Source of the DNA: Burkholderiales bacterium Ga0077543
Lineage (GTDB): Bacteria > Pseudomonadota > Gammaproteobacteria > Burkholderiales > Burkholderiaceae_C
Assembly: GCA_001464055.1 (NCBI GenBank)
Contig: LNET01000097.1
Span: forward strand, 1 to 53,753
DNA: 53,753 nt
Reading direction: 5' to 3'
Positions within the stretch are counted from its first letter, which is position 1, and each line of letters starts with the position of its first letter. This document shows positions 28,570 to 38,611 of the stretch, piece after piece. The notes under the pieces were generated by a model. It did not search any database, was not told the DNA's origin, and saw nothing but the letters and a program-made list of their open reading frames with translations. A program made the position numbers and the translations under genes.

Positions 28570-30201
28570 ATGAACATCTACGACCAGCACCTGGACAAGA
28601 ACGCTGCCAACTTCGCCGCCCTGTCGCCGGTGAGCTTCCTCGAACGCAGCGCCGAGGTCTTCGGCGACCTGCCCGCCGTGGTGCACGGCGCGCGCCGGTA
28701 CAGCTGGGCGCAGACGCGTGAACGCAGCGCGCGTCTGGCCGCGGCGCTGAGGGCCGCCGGCGTGGGCCGGGGCACCACCGTCAGCGTGATGCTGCCGAAC
28801 ACCCCCGAGATGGTGGAAGCGCACTACGCCGTGCCCGCGCTGGGCGCCGTGCTGAACACGCTGAACACGCGGCTGGACGCGCCCTTGCTGGCCTGGCAGA
28901 TGAACCACTGCGAAGCTGAGGTGCTGATCACCGACCTTGAGTTCGCGCCTGTGATGGCACGAGCGCTGGACCTGCTGCGCAGCGAACACGGCCGCGAGCT
29001 GCTCGTCGTCGACGTCTGCGACAGCGAATTCACCGGCCCGGGCGAGCATCTCGGCACAGTCGAGTACGAAGCCTGGCTGGCCGCGCACGCGCCGCTGCCG
29101 CGGCTGGAAGGCCCGGCTGACGAGTGGGACGCGATCGCCATCAGCTACACCAGCGGCACCACCGGCGACCCCAAGGGCGTGGTCACCCACCACCGGGGTG
29201 CCTACCTGAATGCGGTGTGCAATGCGGCCACCTGGACCATGCCGCACTTTCCGAAGTACCTGTGGACGCTGCCCATGTTCCATTGCAACGGCTGGTGCTT
29301 CCCCTGGACGGTGGCCATGCTGGGCGGCACCCATGTCTGCCTGCGCCGGGTCGAGGCTGGAGCCATCCTGCAGGCCATGCGGGAACACGGCGTGGATCAC
29401 TACTGCGCGGCGCCCATCGTGCACAGCCTGATCATCAACGCACCGGCCGAACTGCGCAGCGGCATCGGCCAGCAGGTGCGCGGCATGGTCGCCGGCGCTG
29501 CGCCGCCAGCGTCGATGATCGAGGGCATGGCGAAGATCGGCTTCGACATCACCCACGTGTACGGGTTGACCGAGGTCTACGGCCCGGCCAGCGTGGCCGT
29601 GAAGCGCGACAGCTGGGCGGGTGAGTCCCTGAGCGAACAGACCCGCCTGAACGGCCGCCAGGGCGTGCGCTACGCCTTGCAGGACGGCATGAGCGTGATG
29701 GACCCGCAGGCGATGACTGAAGTGCCCGCCGACGGCCAGACCATGGGCGAGATCATGTTCCGCGGCAACATCGTGATGAAGGGCTACCTGAAGAACCCGG
29801 CCGCCACCGACAAGGCCTTCGAAGGCGGCTGGTTCCACACCGGCGACCTGGCCGTGCTGGAGCCCGACCGTTACGTGAAGATCAAGGACCGCAGCAAGGA
29901 CATCATCATCAGCGGCGGCGAGAACATCAGCAGCATCGAAGTGGAAGACGCGCTCTACCGCCACCCCGCGGTGCTGGCCTGCGCGGTGGTCGCCCGGCCC
30001 GACCCGAAGTGGGGCGAGACCCCGGTGGCCTATGTCGAGACCCAGCCCGGCAGCAGCGTCACCGCCGCCGAACTGGTGGCGCACTGCAAGACCCTGCTGG
30101 CCGGCTACAAGGTGCCGCGCGAAGTGCGCTTCGAGCCGATTCCCAAGACCAGCACCGGCAAGATCCAGAAGTTCGAACTGCGCCAGCGGGCGCAGGAGCC
30201 T

Positions 30202-30222
<21 letters not shown>
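28570..30222 (+). CDS. acyl-CoA synthetase (AMP-dependent ligase)
   Basis: This 550-residue adenylate-forming enzyme activates a carboxylic acid with ATP and CoA. The P-loop YTSGTTGDPKGVVTHHRG, the A5 motif HVYGLTEVYGP, A7 GWFHTGDLAV, A8 KDRSKDIIISGGENIS and the catalytic A10 lysine in KTSTGKIQKF are all intact. The overall sequence resembles medium-chain or methylmercaptopropionate-type ligases, but substrate specificity cannot be read. It lies 72 bases after the P450 gene on the same strand. Its 3' end overlaps the convergent ABC ATPase gene by 21 bases. Confidence 0.92.
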
Positions 30223-30953
<731 letters not shown>

Positions 30954-30957
<4 letters not shown>

Positions 30958-32177
30958 GTGCGGATGGCCTGCGCCGGGTCCATGCGCGAAGCCCGGCGCG
31001 CCGGCGCCACGGCGGCCAGCACACCGGCCACGGCGGCGATGACGGCGATCTGCACGGCCATCGCCGGCTGCAGCGTGATGTCGAACAGCGGCCCGCCGTC
31101 GGCGCCGCGCACGAAGCGCGTGAACGCCGACACCAGCGCCACCGCCAGCCCCACGCCGGCGACGCTGCCCAGCCCGCCCACCAGCGCGCCTTGCAGCAGG
31201 AAGATGCGCAGCACCTGCCCGCGCGTGGCGCCCATCGCCCGCAGGATGCCGATCTCGCGCTGCTTCTGTACCACCGACACCACCAGCACGCTGGCGATGC
31301 CCAGCACCACCACCACCATCACCACGGCGCGGATGATGGTGGTGCTGACGCTCTGCGCGTTCAGCGCCGAGACCAGCTGGCCATTGGTGTCCTGCCAGCT
31401 CTCCACCTTGTAGGGCAGCTGCTGCGCCAAACGACGCGCCAGGCCTTGCGCTGCCCAGACGTCGTCCAGCGTCACGTCGATCTGGGTGGCGCCACCGGGC
31501 AGGTCGAACAGCGTCTGCCCGGTGCGCAGCGGCACCAGCAGCGTGCGCCGGTTCAGTTCGCGCACGCCCAGGTCCACCAGGCCGGTCAGGCGCAGCACTT
31601 CGCTGCGTGTCCCGGTCGTCAGGGTGATGCGGTCGCCCACGCGCACGCCCAGGTCGGCGGCCAGGGTGACACCGACGATGGTCTCGCTGGGGGCCAGCCG
31701 CAGCGTACCCGCGACCAGCTTGTCGCGCAGGCCCACCACACGTTCATAGCGGACGATGTCGACGCCGGCCACCGTCACCGCGCGCGTGGCCTCGCCGCGC
31801 TGCGCCAGGCCCGAGCCGGCCACCAGCGGCGACACCGCGGCCACGCCGGGCTGCGTTTCCAGGCTGGCCACCACCAGCGGCCAGTTCGACAGGCTGCGCA
31901 GGCGTTGCGCACGCGGCTGCAGGTCGCTGAACGGGGTGTCGCCCGTGGCGCGCGGCAGCACCGGCGTCACGCGTTCGTCCAGCGGCGTCAGCACCACGTG
32001 CGCCTGCGCACCCAGGGTCTTGTTCAGCGTGTTCTGCTGCAGGCCCACCACCAGGGCCGAGATGTAGGCCACCACCGCCACGCCGGCGGCAACGCCGACG
32101 ATGATCAGCAGGCTCTGGAAGCGGCCTTCGCGCAGGAAGCGCACGGCCACGGTGAATTCGAAACCGATGCCGCGCAT
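30954..32177 (-). CDS. ABC transporter permease (FtsX/MacB type)
   Basis: This 407-residue inner-membrane protein has the four-helix MacB/FtsX topology. A first helix near residues 20-45 is followed by a large periplasmic domain of about 220 residues, then three C-terminal helices: AVVMVVVVLGIASVLVV, the stretch around GALVGGLGSVAGVGLAV, and the last near IAVIAAVAGVLAAV. It ends in the characteristic SRMDPAQAIRT. The REIGILRAMGATRGQVLRIFLLQG coupling segment contacts the ATPase. It lies between the adaptor (29 bases upstream) and the ATPase (4-base overlap). Confidence 0.93.
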
Positions 32178-32206
32178 GCTGTGCTGGCCCGGGCTCGCGA
32201 TCCGGC

Positions 32207-33508
32207 TCAGGGCGCCGCGCGCACTGTGACGCGGGTGCCGAGAGGCAACTGCGGCGCCAGCAGCAGCGTCTCGCCAGCGGCCAGGCCCTGCGTCACCTCG
32301 GCCCGGTCCAGCGTGCGCAGGCCCAGCGCGACGCGGCGTTCGGCGGCGCGGCCGCCTTCCAGCACCAGCACGCTGGCGCCGCCGTCGGGCAGGGTCGGGC
32401 GCAAGGCGCTCAGCGGCAGCACCAGGGCTGCGCCACGTTCGCCGGTGATGGCTTCGACCGACAGCGTCATGTCTTCGCGCAGGAAGGCCGGTGCTGCACC
32501 GGTGGGCGTGAAGATGACCTCGACCGCGCCGCGCGCCGGGTCGACACCGGGAGCGATGCGTGCGAGCACGGCGTCGAAGGCTTGCAGCGGGTAGGCGTCG
32601 GCCAGCACCTGCGCCTGCTGGCCCACGCGCAGCTGGCCCAGGAAGCGTTCGTCGACCTGGGCCACCAGTTCGGTGGGGCCGTTCACCGCCAGCGTCAGCA
32701 GCACCCGGCCGGGCTGCACGATCTGCCCGGGCTCCACGCTGCGTGCGATCACGCGGCCCGCCGCGGGCGAGCGCAGCGTGGCCTGGGCCAGGCGGGCGGC
32801 GGCGGCCTGCACGGCGGCGTCGGCGGCCTGGCGCTGCGCTTCGATGCCGGCCAGCTCCGGGCCGTCGGCGCGGTTGGCCTGCGCCTGCGCGCGGGCAGCG
32901 TCGCGCTGGGCCCGGGCCACGGCCACGCTGCGCTGTACCTCGTCGAGCCGGGCGCTGCTGACGAAGCCCTGGGCCACCAGGTCCCGGGTGCGGCCCAGTT
33001 CACGTTCGGCCGCGGTCAGCGTCGCCTCGGTCTGCAGCAAGGCCGCGTCGGCCCCGGGGCGGGCCACGGCGCGTTGGCTGGCGCTGCGCGCCTGGGCCTG
33101 GCGCAGCGCGGCCTGGGCCTGGGCCAGGGCGGCGGCCAGTTCCTCGGGCTCCAGCTGCACCAGCACGGCACCGGCTGCCACTGCGTCGCCTTCACGCACC
33201 GGCACGCTGGCCGCCCGGCCGGTCAGGGTGCTGCCCACTTCCACGCGCGCCGGGGTCAGCACGCGGGCGCTGAATTGCAGCGTGCGCTGCAGCGCTTGTT
33301 CGCGCAGCACCAGGCCATCGACAGCCACCGGCCGGGCCTGCCAGGTGAACCAGGCTGCTGCTGCCAAGGCCAGCACCACGGCGGCTCCGAGAACCTTGCG
33401 CCAGGGCGGCCGGCGGCTGGGCAGTGGCGTGGCCGGCGCTGCGGCGAGGGTGGTTGTCGGCGCCGCCGCCTGGGGCGTGCTCGGGGACGGAGAGGTTTCT
33501 GCGGGCAA
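32207..33508 (-). CDS. periplasmic adaptor of ABC-type efflux cassette (HlyD/MacA family)
   Basis: This is a membrane-fusion protein of about 433 residues. A Pro/Ala/Thr-rich cytoplasmic N-terminus precedes one anchor helix (VLGAAVVLALAAAAWFTWQ). A lipoyl half-motif (GDAVAAGAVLVQLEPEEL), a long alpha-hairpin with many Ala/Gln/Arg repeats, the second half-motif (SPAAGRVIARSVEPGQIVQPG) and a beta-barrel follow. The start is uncertain: there is no ATG or GTG in frame after the divergent gene. TTG 33508 (used here) and TTG 33595 are the candidates, neither with a strong ribosome site. It works with the following permease and ATPase. Confidence 0.85.
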   Translation of the reverse strand: MPAETSPSPSTPQAAAPTTTLAAAPATPLPSRRPPWRKVLGAAVVLALAAAAWFTWQARPVAVDGLVLREQALQRTLQFSARVLTPARVEVGSTLTGRAASVPVREGDAVAAGAVLVQLEPEELAAALAQAQAALRQAQARSASQRAVARPGADAALLQTEATLTAAERELGRTRDLVAQGFVSSARLDEVQRSVAVARAQRDAARAQAQANRADGPELAGIEAQRQAADAAVQAAAARLAQATLRSPAAGRVIARSVEPGQIVQPGRVLLTLAVNGPTELVAQVDERFLGQLRVGQQAQVLADAYPLQAFDAVLARIAPGVDPARGAVEVIFTPTGAAPAFLREDMTLSVEAITGERGAALVLPLSALRPTLPDGGASVLVLEGGRAAERRVALGLRTLDRAEVTQGLAAGETLLLAPQLPLGTRVTVRAAP

Positions 33509-33619
33509 AGTGACGGCTGGCGGTTGGGCGGTTCGGGCGGTGTCGGAAGGCGCGGCCTGATCATCGCACCCCGGCCCGCGCCGAAGCTTGCACAATGTCA
33601 AGGCCGACCGGAGACCCCG

Positions 33620-34402
33620 ATGACCACCGAACCCCTGGTGCTGAGCAGCACCGACGCCCGTGGCGTCGTCACGCTCACGCTCAACCGCCCGCAAGCCTTC
33701 AATGCGCTGAGCGAATCGATGCTGGAAGCCCTGCAGGAAGCACTGGATAAGCTCGCCCGCGACGACAGCGCCCGCGTGCTGGTGCTGGCCGCGAATGGCC
33801 GCGCCTTCTGTGCCGGCCACGACTTGAAGGAAATGCGTGCCGAACCGGCCCAGGCCCTGTACGAACGCCTGTTCGCCCAGTGCGGCCGGGTGATGATGTC
33901 GCTGCAGCGGCTGCCAGTGCCGGTGGTGGCGCGGGTGCAGGGCATCGCCACCGCCGCCGGCTGCCAGCTGGTGGCAATGTGCGACCTGGCGGTGGCGTCC
34001 ATGGATGCGCGCTTTGCCGTCAGCGGCGTCAACCTGGGGCTGTTCTGCAGCACGCCCAGCGTGGCGTTGTCGCGCAACCTGCCGCGCAAGGCAGCCTTCG
34101 AAATGCTGGTAACGGGCGACTTCGTCAGCGCCGAACGGGCGCAGGCGCTGGGGCTGGTCAACCACGTGGTGCCACCGGCCGAACTCGACGCCGCGGTGGC
34201 GGCGCTCGTCGACCGCATCGCCGCCAAGCCGCGCGTGGCGCTGGCCATGGGCAAGGCGCTGTTCTACCGCCAGCTGGAAACCGGCATCGACGCCGCCTAT
34301 GCCGACGCGGCCCACACCATGGCCTGCAACATGATGGACGCCAACGCGCTGGAAGGCGTGCAGGCCTTCATCGACAAGCGGCCGCCGCAGTGGCCGGGCT
34401 GA
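33620..34402 (+). CDS. enoyl-CoA hydratase/isomerase family protein
   Basis: This is a 260-residue crotonase-fold protein. The oxyanion-hole segments are seen as GRAFCAGHDLKEM and GIATAAGCQLVAMCDLAVAS. The catalytic position equivalent to the second glutamate of mitochondrial hydratase is in NLGLFCSTPSVALSR, where a usual Glu is replaced. This fits the ECHDC3-like subgroup rather than classical hydratases. The ATG at 33620 has a GGAG ribosome site. The exact reaction is therefore open. A small membrane gene overlaps its end. Confidence 0.88.
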   Translation: MTTEPLVLSSTDARGVVTLTLNRPQAFNALSESMLEALQEALDKLARDDSARVLVLAANGRAFCAGHDLKEMRAEPAQALYERLFAQCGRVMMSLQRLPVPVVARVQGIATAAGCQLVAMCDLAVASMDARFAVSGVNLGLFCSTPSVALSRNLPRKAAFEMLVTGDFVSAERAQALGLVNHVVPPAELDAAVAALVDRIAAKPRVALAMGKALFYRQLETGIDAAYADAAHTMACNMMDANALEGVQAFIDKRPPQWPG

Positions 34403-34713
34403 ATGCCTTGCCGCCGGCAGGCACCGCCAGATCGACCGGCTTCCTGGCGCAGCGCTGGCGCGGGCAGAGGCCGCTGCCCGCGCTGTTGTGGCGCGACATG
34501 CTGGGCTGGGGCACGGCCATCAACCTGGCCTGCAGCGGTCTGGCGCTGGGCTTGCTGGCGGCTGGCGTGCCCGCCGTCCTGGCGGTGGCCGTGCACTTCG
34601 CGCCCTTGCCCTGGAACCTGTTCCTGGCCGGTTCGGTGTGGCGGCATCCCCAGGCCGGTCCGGGCAGCCGGGCCCTGGCAGCGGCCTGGCTGGGCCTGAT
34701 GCTGGTGGTCTGA
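34390..34713 (+). CDS. small two-helix membrane protein, unknown
   Basis: This is a small hydrophobic protein of about 107 residues if it starts at GTG 34390. ATG 34498 would give 71. The predicted helices lie around INLACSGLALGLLAAGVPAV plus adjoining residues, and at the C-terminus around LAAAWLGLMLVV, with FAPLPWNLFLAGSVWRHP between. The soluble N-terminal part (RWRGQRPLPALLWRDMLGWGT) favours the longer form. It overlaps the hydratase gene by 13 bases and may be coupled to it. No function can be suggested. Confidence 0.55.
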   Translation: MAGLNALPPAGTARSTGFLAQRWRGQRPLPALLWRDMLGWGTAINLACSGLALGLLAAGVPAVLAVAVHFAPLPWNLFLAGSVWRHPQAGPGSRALAAAWLGLMLVV

Positions 34714-34787
34714 TCCGCAGGCATTCGCAGGCAGCGCGCAAACCTTCGGGCGCACAGCCTCGCGATGGCATCCCATAGCATCGGGCA

Positions 34788-35990
34788 ATGAGCGACTTCT
34801 TCCATCTCGACGCCCGCGTGCCGGGCCGCCGGCTGCTGCAAAGCCCCGGCCCCACGCCCATCCCCGAAGCCGTGCTGCACGCGCTGATGGGCCAGCCCAT
34901 GGACATGGGCGACCCGCGCGTGGACGAGACCATCGCGGCCTGCGAGGCTGGCCTGAAGCAGCTGCTGCAGACCGCTCAGGGCAACGTGTTCTTCTTCATC
35001 AGCAACGGCCACGGCGCGTGGGAAGCGGCCATCGAGAACCTCGTGCCCCCGGGCGGCAAGGTGCTGGTCGCCGGCACCGGCCACTTCAGCGAAAGCTGGG
35101 CGGTGCAAGCCGAGGCCCTGGGCCGGCGCGTCGTGCGCACGCCCTGGATCGAAGGCCTGGCGATCGACCCGCAGGCGGTGGCGCAGGCGCTGCACGACGA
35201 CCCGCAGCACAGCATCGCTGCGGTCTTCGTCGTGCACACCGACACCAGCAGCGGCATCACCAGCGACCTGGCCGCCATCGGCGCGGCGATGCGTGCCACC
35301 GGCCACCCGGCGCTGTTCGTCGCCGATGTCGTGGCCTCGCTCGGGGCCGAGCCTTTCGACATGGACACGCTGGGCGTGGACATGGCCGTGGGGGCCTCGC
35401 AGAAAGGCCTGATGTGCCCGCCCGGCGTGGGCTTCGTCGCCACCAGCGCGCGTGCCTTCGCCGCGGCCCAGGCCAACCCGGCGCCGCGCTATTACTGGGA
35501 CATCGTGGCGCGCAAGAGTGAACTGTCCTACCGCAAGTTCTGCGGCACGTCGCCGCAAAACCTGCTGGCCGCGCTGCGCGTGGCCCTGGGTCTGCTGCAG
35601 CAGGAAGGCCTGCCGCAAGTACTGGCGCGGCACCGGCTGCTGGCCGGCCTGGTGCACGCGGCGGTGCAAGGCTGGGCCGAAGGCGGGACGCTGGGCTTCT
35701 TCGCGCAGCAGCCGGCGCGGCGTTCGAACGCGGTGACCACCGTCACGGTGCCGCCAGGTACCGACGTGGACGCGCTGCGCACGCTGGCGCGCGAGCACTA
35801 CCAGGTCGCTTTTGCCGGCGCCCTGGGCCCGCTGCAGGGCCGCGGTTTCCGCATCGGCCATCTGGGCGACCAGAACCCGGCGTTGATGCTGGGCGCCATC
35901 GGCGCGATCGAGGCCGCCTTGCGTGCGCAGGGGCTGCCGCTGGGCGATGGCGTGGGGCGGGCAGTGCGGCGCCTGGCCGCCGGCGAATGA
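34788..35990 (+). CDS. class V aminotransferase (serine/alanine-glyoxylate type)
   Basis: This 400-residue PLP enzyme is related to serine-glyoxylate and alanine-glyoxylate aminotransferases. The start LLQSPGPTPIPEAVLHAL and the segment NGHGAWEAAIENLVPPGGKVLV match the family. The cofactor Asp is in LFVADVVASLG, and the Schiff-base lysine in VGASQKGLMCPPGVG. The late RGFRIGHLG holds the substrate-carboxylate arginine. Its partner substrates cannot be fixed from sequence. It overlaps the following unknown gene by 4 bases. A link to serine/glycine metabolism would fit with the gcv-sdaA operon in the same window. Confidence 0.9.
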   Translation: MSDFFHLDARVPGRRLLQSPGPTPIPEAVLHALMGQPMDMGDPRVDETIAACEAGLKQLLQTAQGNVFFFISNGHGAWEAAIENLVPPGGKVLVAGTGHFSESWAVQAEALGRRVVRTPWIEGLAIDPQAVAQALHDDPQHSIAAVFVVHTDTSSGITSDLAAIGAAMRATGHPALFVADVVASLGAEPFDMDTLGVDMAVGASQKGLMCPPGVGFVATSARAFAAAQANPAPRYYWDIVARKSELSYRKFCGTSPQNLLAALRVALGLLQQEGLPQVLARHRLLAGLVHAAVQGWAEGGTLGFFAQQPARRSNAVTTVTVPPGTDVDALRTLAREHYQVAFAGALGPLQGRGFRIGHLGDQNPALMLGAIGAIEAALRAQGLPLGDGVGRAVRRLAAGE

Positions 35991-36535
35991 GCGGCCTCGC
36001 CGCACGCTTCGACAATCAGGCGCTGCAGGCCTTCGAACTGCACCCTGCCGACCAGCTGGCCGGCCGTTGGGCCGCGTTGCGATCCTGGTGCCTGGCGAAG
36101 CCGTCCGTGCGCATGGAGATTGCGGTGCCGGCACCCGACATCGGCCTGCCCGACGCCGCGAAGCAGGCGCAGGCCCTGGGCCTGGAACTCGACGGCAGCC
36201 ATGCCTTGCAGGCCTGCCGCGGCACTGCAGCGCGGCTGCGGCTGCGGCTGGCCGTGAAGTGGCAGGACCTGCTGGCCAGCGACGCCCGTGCCAGCACGCT
36301 GCCGGCCTCGCGCATCTGGGACAGCGGGCGGGTGCGCGGCGACGCGGCGGCGCTGGCGCGCTTCGTGCCCCGCCGTCCCAGCTTCATCGTCGTCGACCAG
36401 GGGCCGGAAGAGGACATGAGGATGGCCATCGCCGCGATGGCCCCTCGCGCCGCGACCTGGCGGCACCCGGTGCGGGTGCTCTGGCTGTTGCCAGAACAGG
36501 CGCCGCCGGGCGCGGTGTTTCTGGCGGGACCCTGA
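35987..36535 (+). CDS. conserved-looking protein of unknown function
   Basis: This is a 182-residue soluble protein with no signal peptide, membrane segment or recognised motif. The C-terminal half (RRPSFIVVDQGPEEDMRMAI, then HPVRVLWLLPEQAPPGAVFL) looks like an alternating strand/helix domain. The N-terminal half has alternating helices. The ATG overlaps the aminotransferase stop by 4 bases (ATGA), so the two are probably translated together. Convergent with opgH, ending 9 bases from it. Confidence 0.65.
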   Translation: MSGLAARFDNQALQAFELHPADQLAGRWAALRSWCLAKPSVRMEIAVPAPDIGLPDAAKQAQALGLELDGSHALQACRGTAARLRLRLAVKWQDLLASDARASTLPASRIWDSGRVRGDAAALARFVPRRPSFIVVDQGPEEDMRMAIAAMAPRAATWRHPVRVLWLLPEQAPPGAVFLAGP

Positions 36536-36544
36536 ACGAGTCGT

Positions 36545-38611
36545 TCAGCCCAGCTTGACTGCGGGGCCGGCCGCACGAACGCTGGTCCGGACGCCCGGCC
36601 GCAGCGGCAGCACCGGTGCCTTGGCAGGGGCTGCATCGGTCGGCGCGGGAAGCGGCAAGCCCGCTTCGGCCCAGGCGCGTTGCAGCACACGCGGCGGCGC
36701 CACTTCCTCGGGCGTCAGCAGCAGGCCCAGGCGGCGCAGCCCGCGGCCCAGTTCTGGCCGGCCACACCACACCACCAGGGGCACGGCCAGCAGCAGCGGC
36801 AGCGTCATCGGTGCCAGCCACAGGGCCATGCCGGGGTTGGCGACGAAGGCAGCGGCCAGGGCCAGTGCGGCCAGCAGCGACAGCGCACCCAGCGACCGGC
36901 CGGCGTCGGTCCAGGCCAGGCGCTCGGCCTGCCGCGGCGGCGACTTCCACTGCAGGTTCAGGCCGGTCAGCGCGCCCAGCACGAACAGCGTGTGCGCCGC
37001 CATGCGCAGGGGGGCCTGCAGCGCCGACAGCAGCGCTTCCAGCAGCGCGCTCAGCACCAGGCCGGAGATGCCGCCGTACAGGTGCTGCTGGTTCTGCTGG
37101 ATGACCAGGGCCACGCCCAGGGCTCGCGGCAGCAGCAGCATGCCCAGCGTGGCCGCCCACAGGCCGGCGATGGCCGGGGCCAGCAGCGGGTTGGCCGCCT
37201 GCAGCGCGTGGCCGCCTTCCAGCCACAAGCCCACGCCCACGCCCACGAAGGCCAGCCACAGTGGCGCCGACAGGTAGCTCATCGCGCCCGTGCCCAGCAT
37301 GGCGCGGTGCACGCGGTGCAGGCCGGGTTCGGCGATCAGGCGGGCGTTCTGCAGGTTGCCCTGGCACCAGCGGCGGTCGCGCTGCAGTTCGGCCAGCAGG
37401 TGCGGGGGCTGCTGTTCGTAGCTGCCGGGCAGGTCGGGCACCAGCCACACCTGCCAGCCGGCGCGGCGCATCAGCGCGGCTTCGACGAAGTCGTGCGAGA
37501 GGATGTCGCCCGACAGTCCGCCGCGCCCCTTCACCGGCGCCAGCGCGCAGTGCTGCATGAAAGGCTCGATGCGGATGATGGCGTTGTGGCCCCAGTAATG
37601 CGATTCGCCCAGTTGCCAGTACTGCATGCCGGCGCCGAACAGGCGGCCAGTGACACGCCCGGCGAACTGCTGTGAGCGGGCGTGCACGGTGTCCAGCCCG
37701 CAAGCCACCGGCGCCGACTGGATGATGCCGGCCTGCGGCTGCGACTCCATCAGTCGCACCAGGCCCAGAATGGACTCGCCGCTCATCACGCTGTCGGCGT
37801 CCAGCACCACCATGTAGCGGTGCTTGCGGCCCCAGCGGCGGCAGAAGTCGGCCACGTTGCCGGCCTTGCGGTGGGTGCGGCGCAGGCGCCAGCGGTAGTG
37901 CACACGCAGGCCGCTGGCCTCGAAGCGCTCGCGCAGCGCCGCCCAGGCCTGGCGTTCGGCAATGCGCGTGGGCACGTCGGAAGTGTCGGACAGCACGTAG
38001 ACCTCGCACAGGCGTGCGCCGCCGGCGGCCACCAGAGATTCAGCCGTCGCAGCCAGCCCGGCGAAGACCGTGGGCACGTGTTCGTTGCAGATGGGCATGA
38101 TGACGGCGGTGCGCGCCTCGGCACTGATGGCCTGGCCGGCCACTTGGGCGTGGCTCAGCCCGCGAACGTCGCCGCGGCGCAGCACGCGGTAGCCCATCAG
38201 CGCCGTGACGAAGCCAGCCGCCACCCAGGCGAACAGCAGGGTGAACAAGCCCACCTGCGCGATGCGCGCCAGGCCCGGCGCGTCCAGCGGTTGTGTCACC
38301 ACCAGCAGCGTGGCGGCGAGCAGCGCCGACAGCAGCACCAGCACCAGCAGCATGTTGCGGCGCCGTTGCGCGGCCTCTTGCCAGACCTGCAGCGGGCCGG
38401 TATCGGCGGCGCCGGCGAAAGCTCCTGGCGCTGCCTGACCACCCAGCACCGCGCGCACGCTGGCCACGAAGCCCCGCCAGGGCACCGGCGTCATGCTGCC
38501 GCGCAGCAGCGGTGGCGCTGCGCCATGGGTATAGCGGCGCAGGGCGGCGTGGTTCAGGCGTTGTGGCATCGGGGGCGTGGTCATGGGCTTGGATCGGGTA
38601 GAAATCGTCAT
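36545..38611 (-). CDS. opgH: glucans biosynthesis glucosyltransferase H
   Basis: This 688-residue inner-membrane GT2 glycosyltransferase polymerises the beta-1,2-glucan backbone of osmoregulated periplasmic glucans from UDP-glucose. N-terminal helices (about residues 90-160) precede the catalytic domain with VVLDADSVMSGE (D-x-D) and the product-binding ELQRDRRWCQGNLQN (QRxRW type). Several C-terminal helices follow. It is shorter than the enteric protein (847 residues), mainly at both ends. The gene overlaps opgG by 4 bases and is the distal gene of the operon. Confidence 0.94.
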   Translation of the reverse strand: MTISTRSKPMTTPPMPQRLNHAALRRYTHGAAPPLLRGSMTPVPWRGFVASVRAVLGGQAAPGAFAGAADTGPLQVWQEAAQRRRNMLLVLVLLSALLAATLLVVTQPLDAPGLARIAQVGLFTLLFAWVAAGFVTALMGYRVLRRGDVRGLSHAQVAGQAISAEARTAVIMPICNEHVPTVFAGLAATAESLVAAGGARLCEVYVLSDTSDVPTRIAERQAWAALRERFEASGLRVHYRWRLRRTHRKAGNVADFCRRWGRKHRYMVVLDADSVMSGESILGLVRLMESQPQAGIIQSAPVACGLDTVHARSQQFAGRVTGRLFGAGMQYWQLGESHYWGHNAIIRIEPFMQHCALAPVKGRGGLSGDILSHDFVEAALMRRAGWQVWLVPDLPGSYEQQPPHLLAELQRDRRWCQGNLQNARLIAEPGLHRVHRAMLGTGAMSYLSAPLWLAFVGVGVGLWLEGGHALQAANPLLAPAIAGLWAATLGMLLLPRALGVALVIQQNQQHLYGGISGLVLSALLEALLSALQAPLRMAAHTLFVLGALTGLNLQWKSPPRQAERLAWTDAGRSLGALSLLAALALAAAFVANPGMALWLAPMTLPLLLAVPLVVWCGRPELGRGLRRLGLLLTPEEVAPPRVLQRAWAEAGLPLPAPTDAAPAKAPVLPLRPGVRTSVRAAGPAVKLG

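Noticed and set aside
26905..30084. A 1059-codon minus-strand open frame opposite the P450 and ligase genes
   Set aside because: No recognisable motif, and both plus-strand genes have intact catalytic motifs.
32207..34315. A 702-residue version of the ABC-cassette adaptor
   Set aside because: The extra N-terminal part is antisense to the enoyl-CoA hydratase gene and has no family resemblance; the start must lie near 33508 or 33595.
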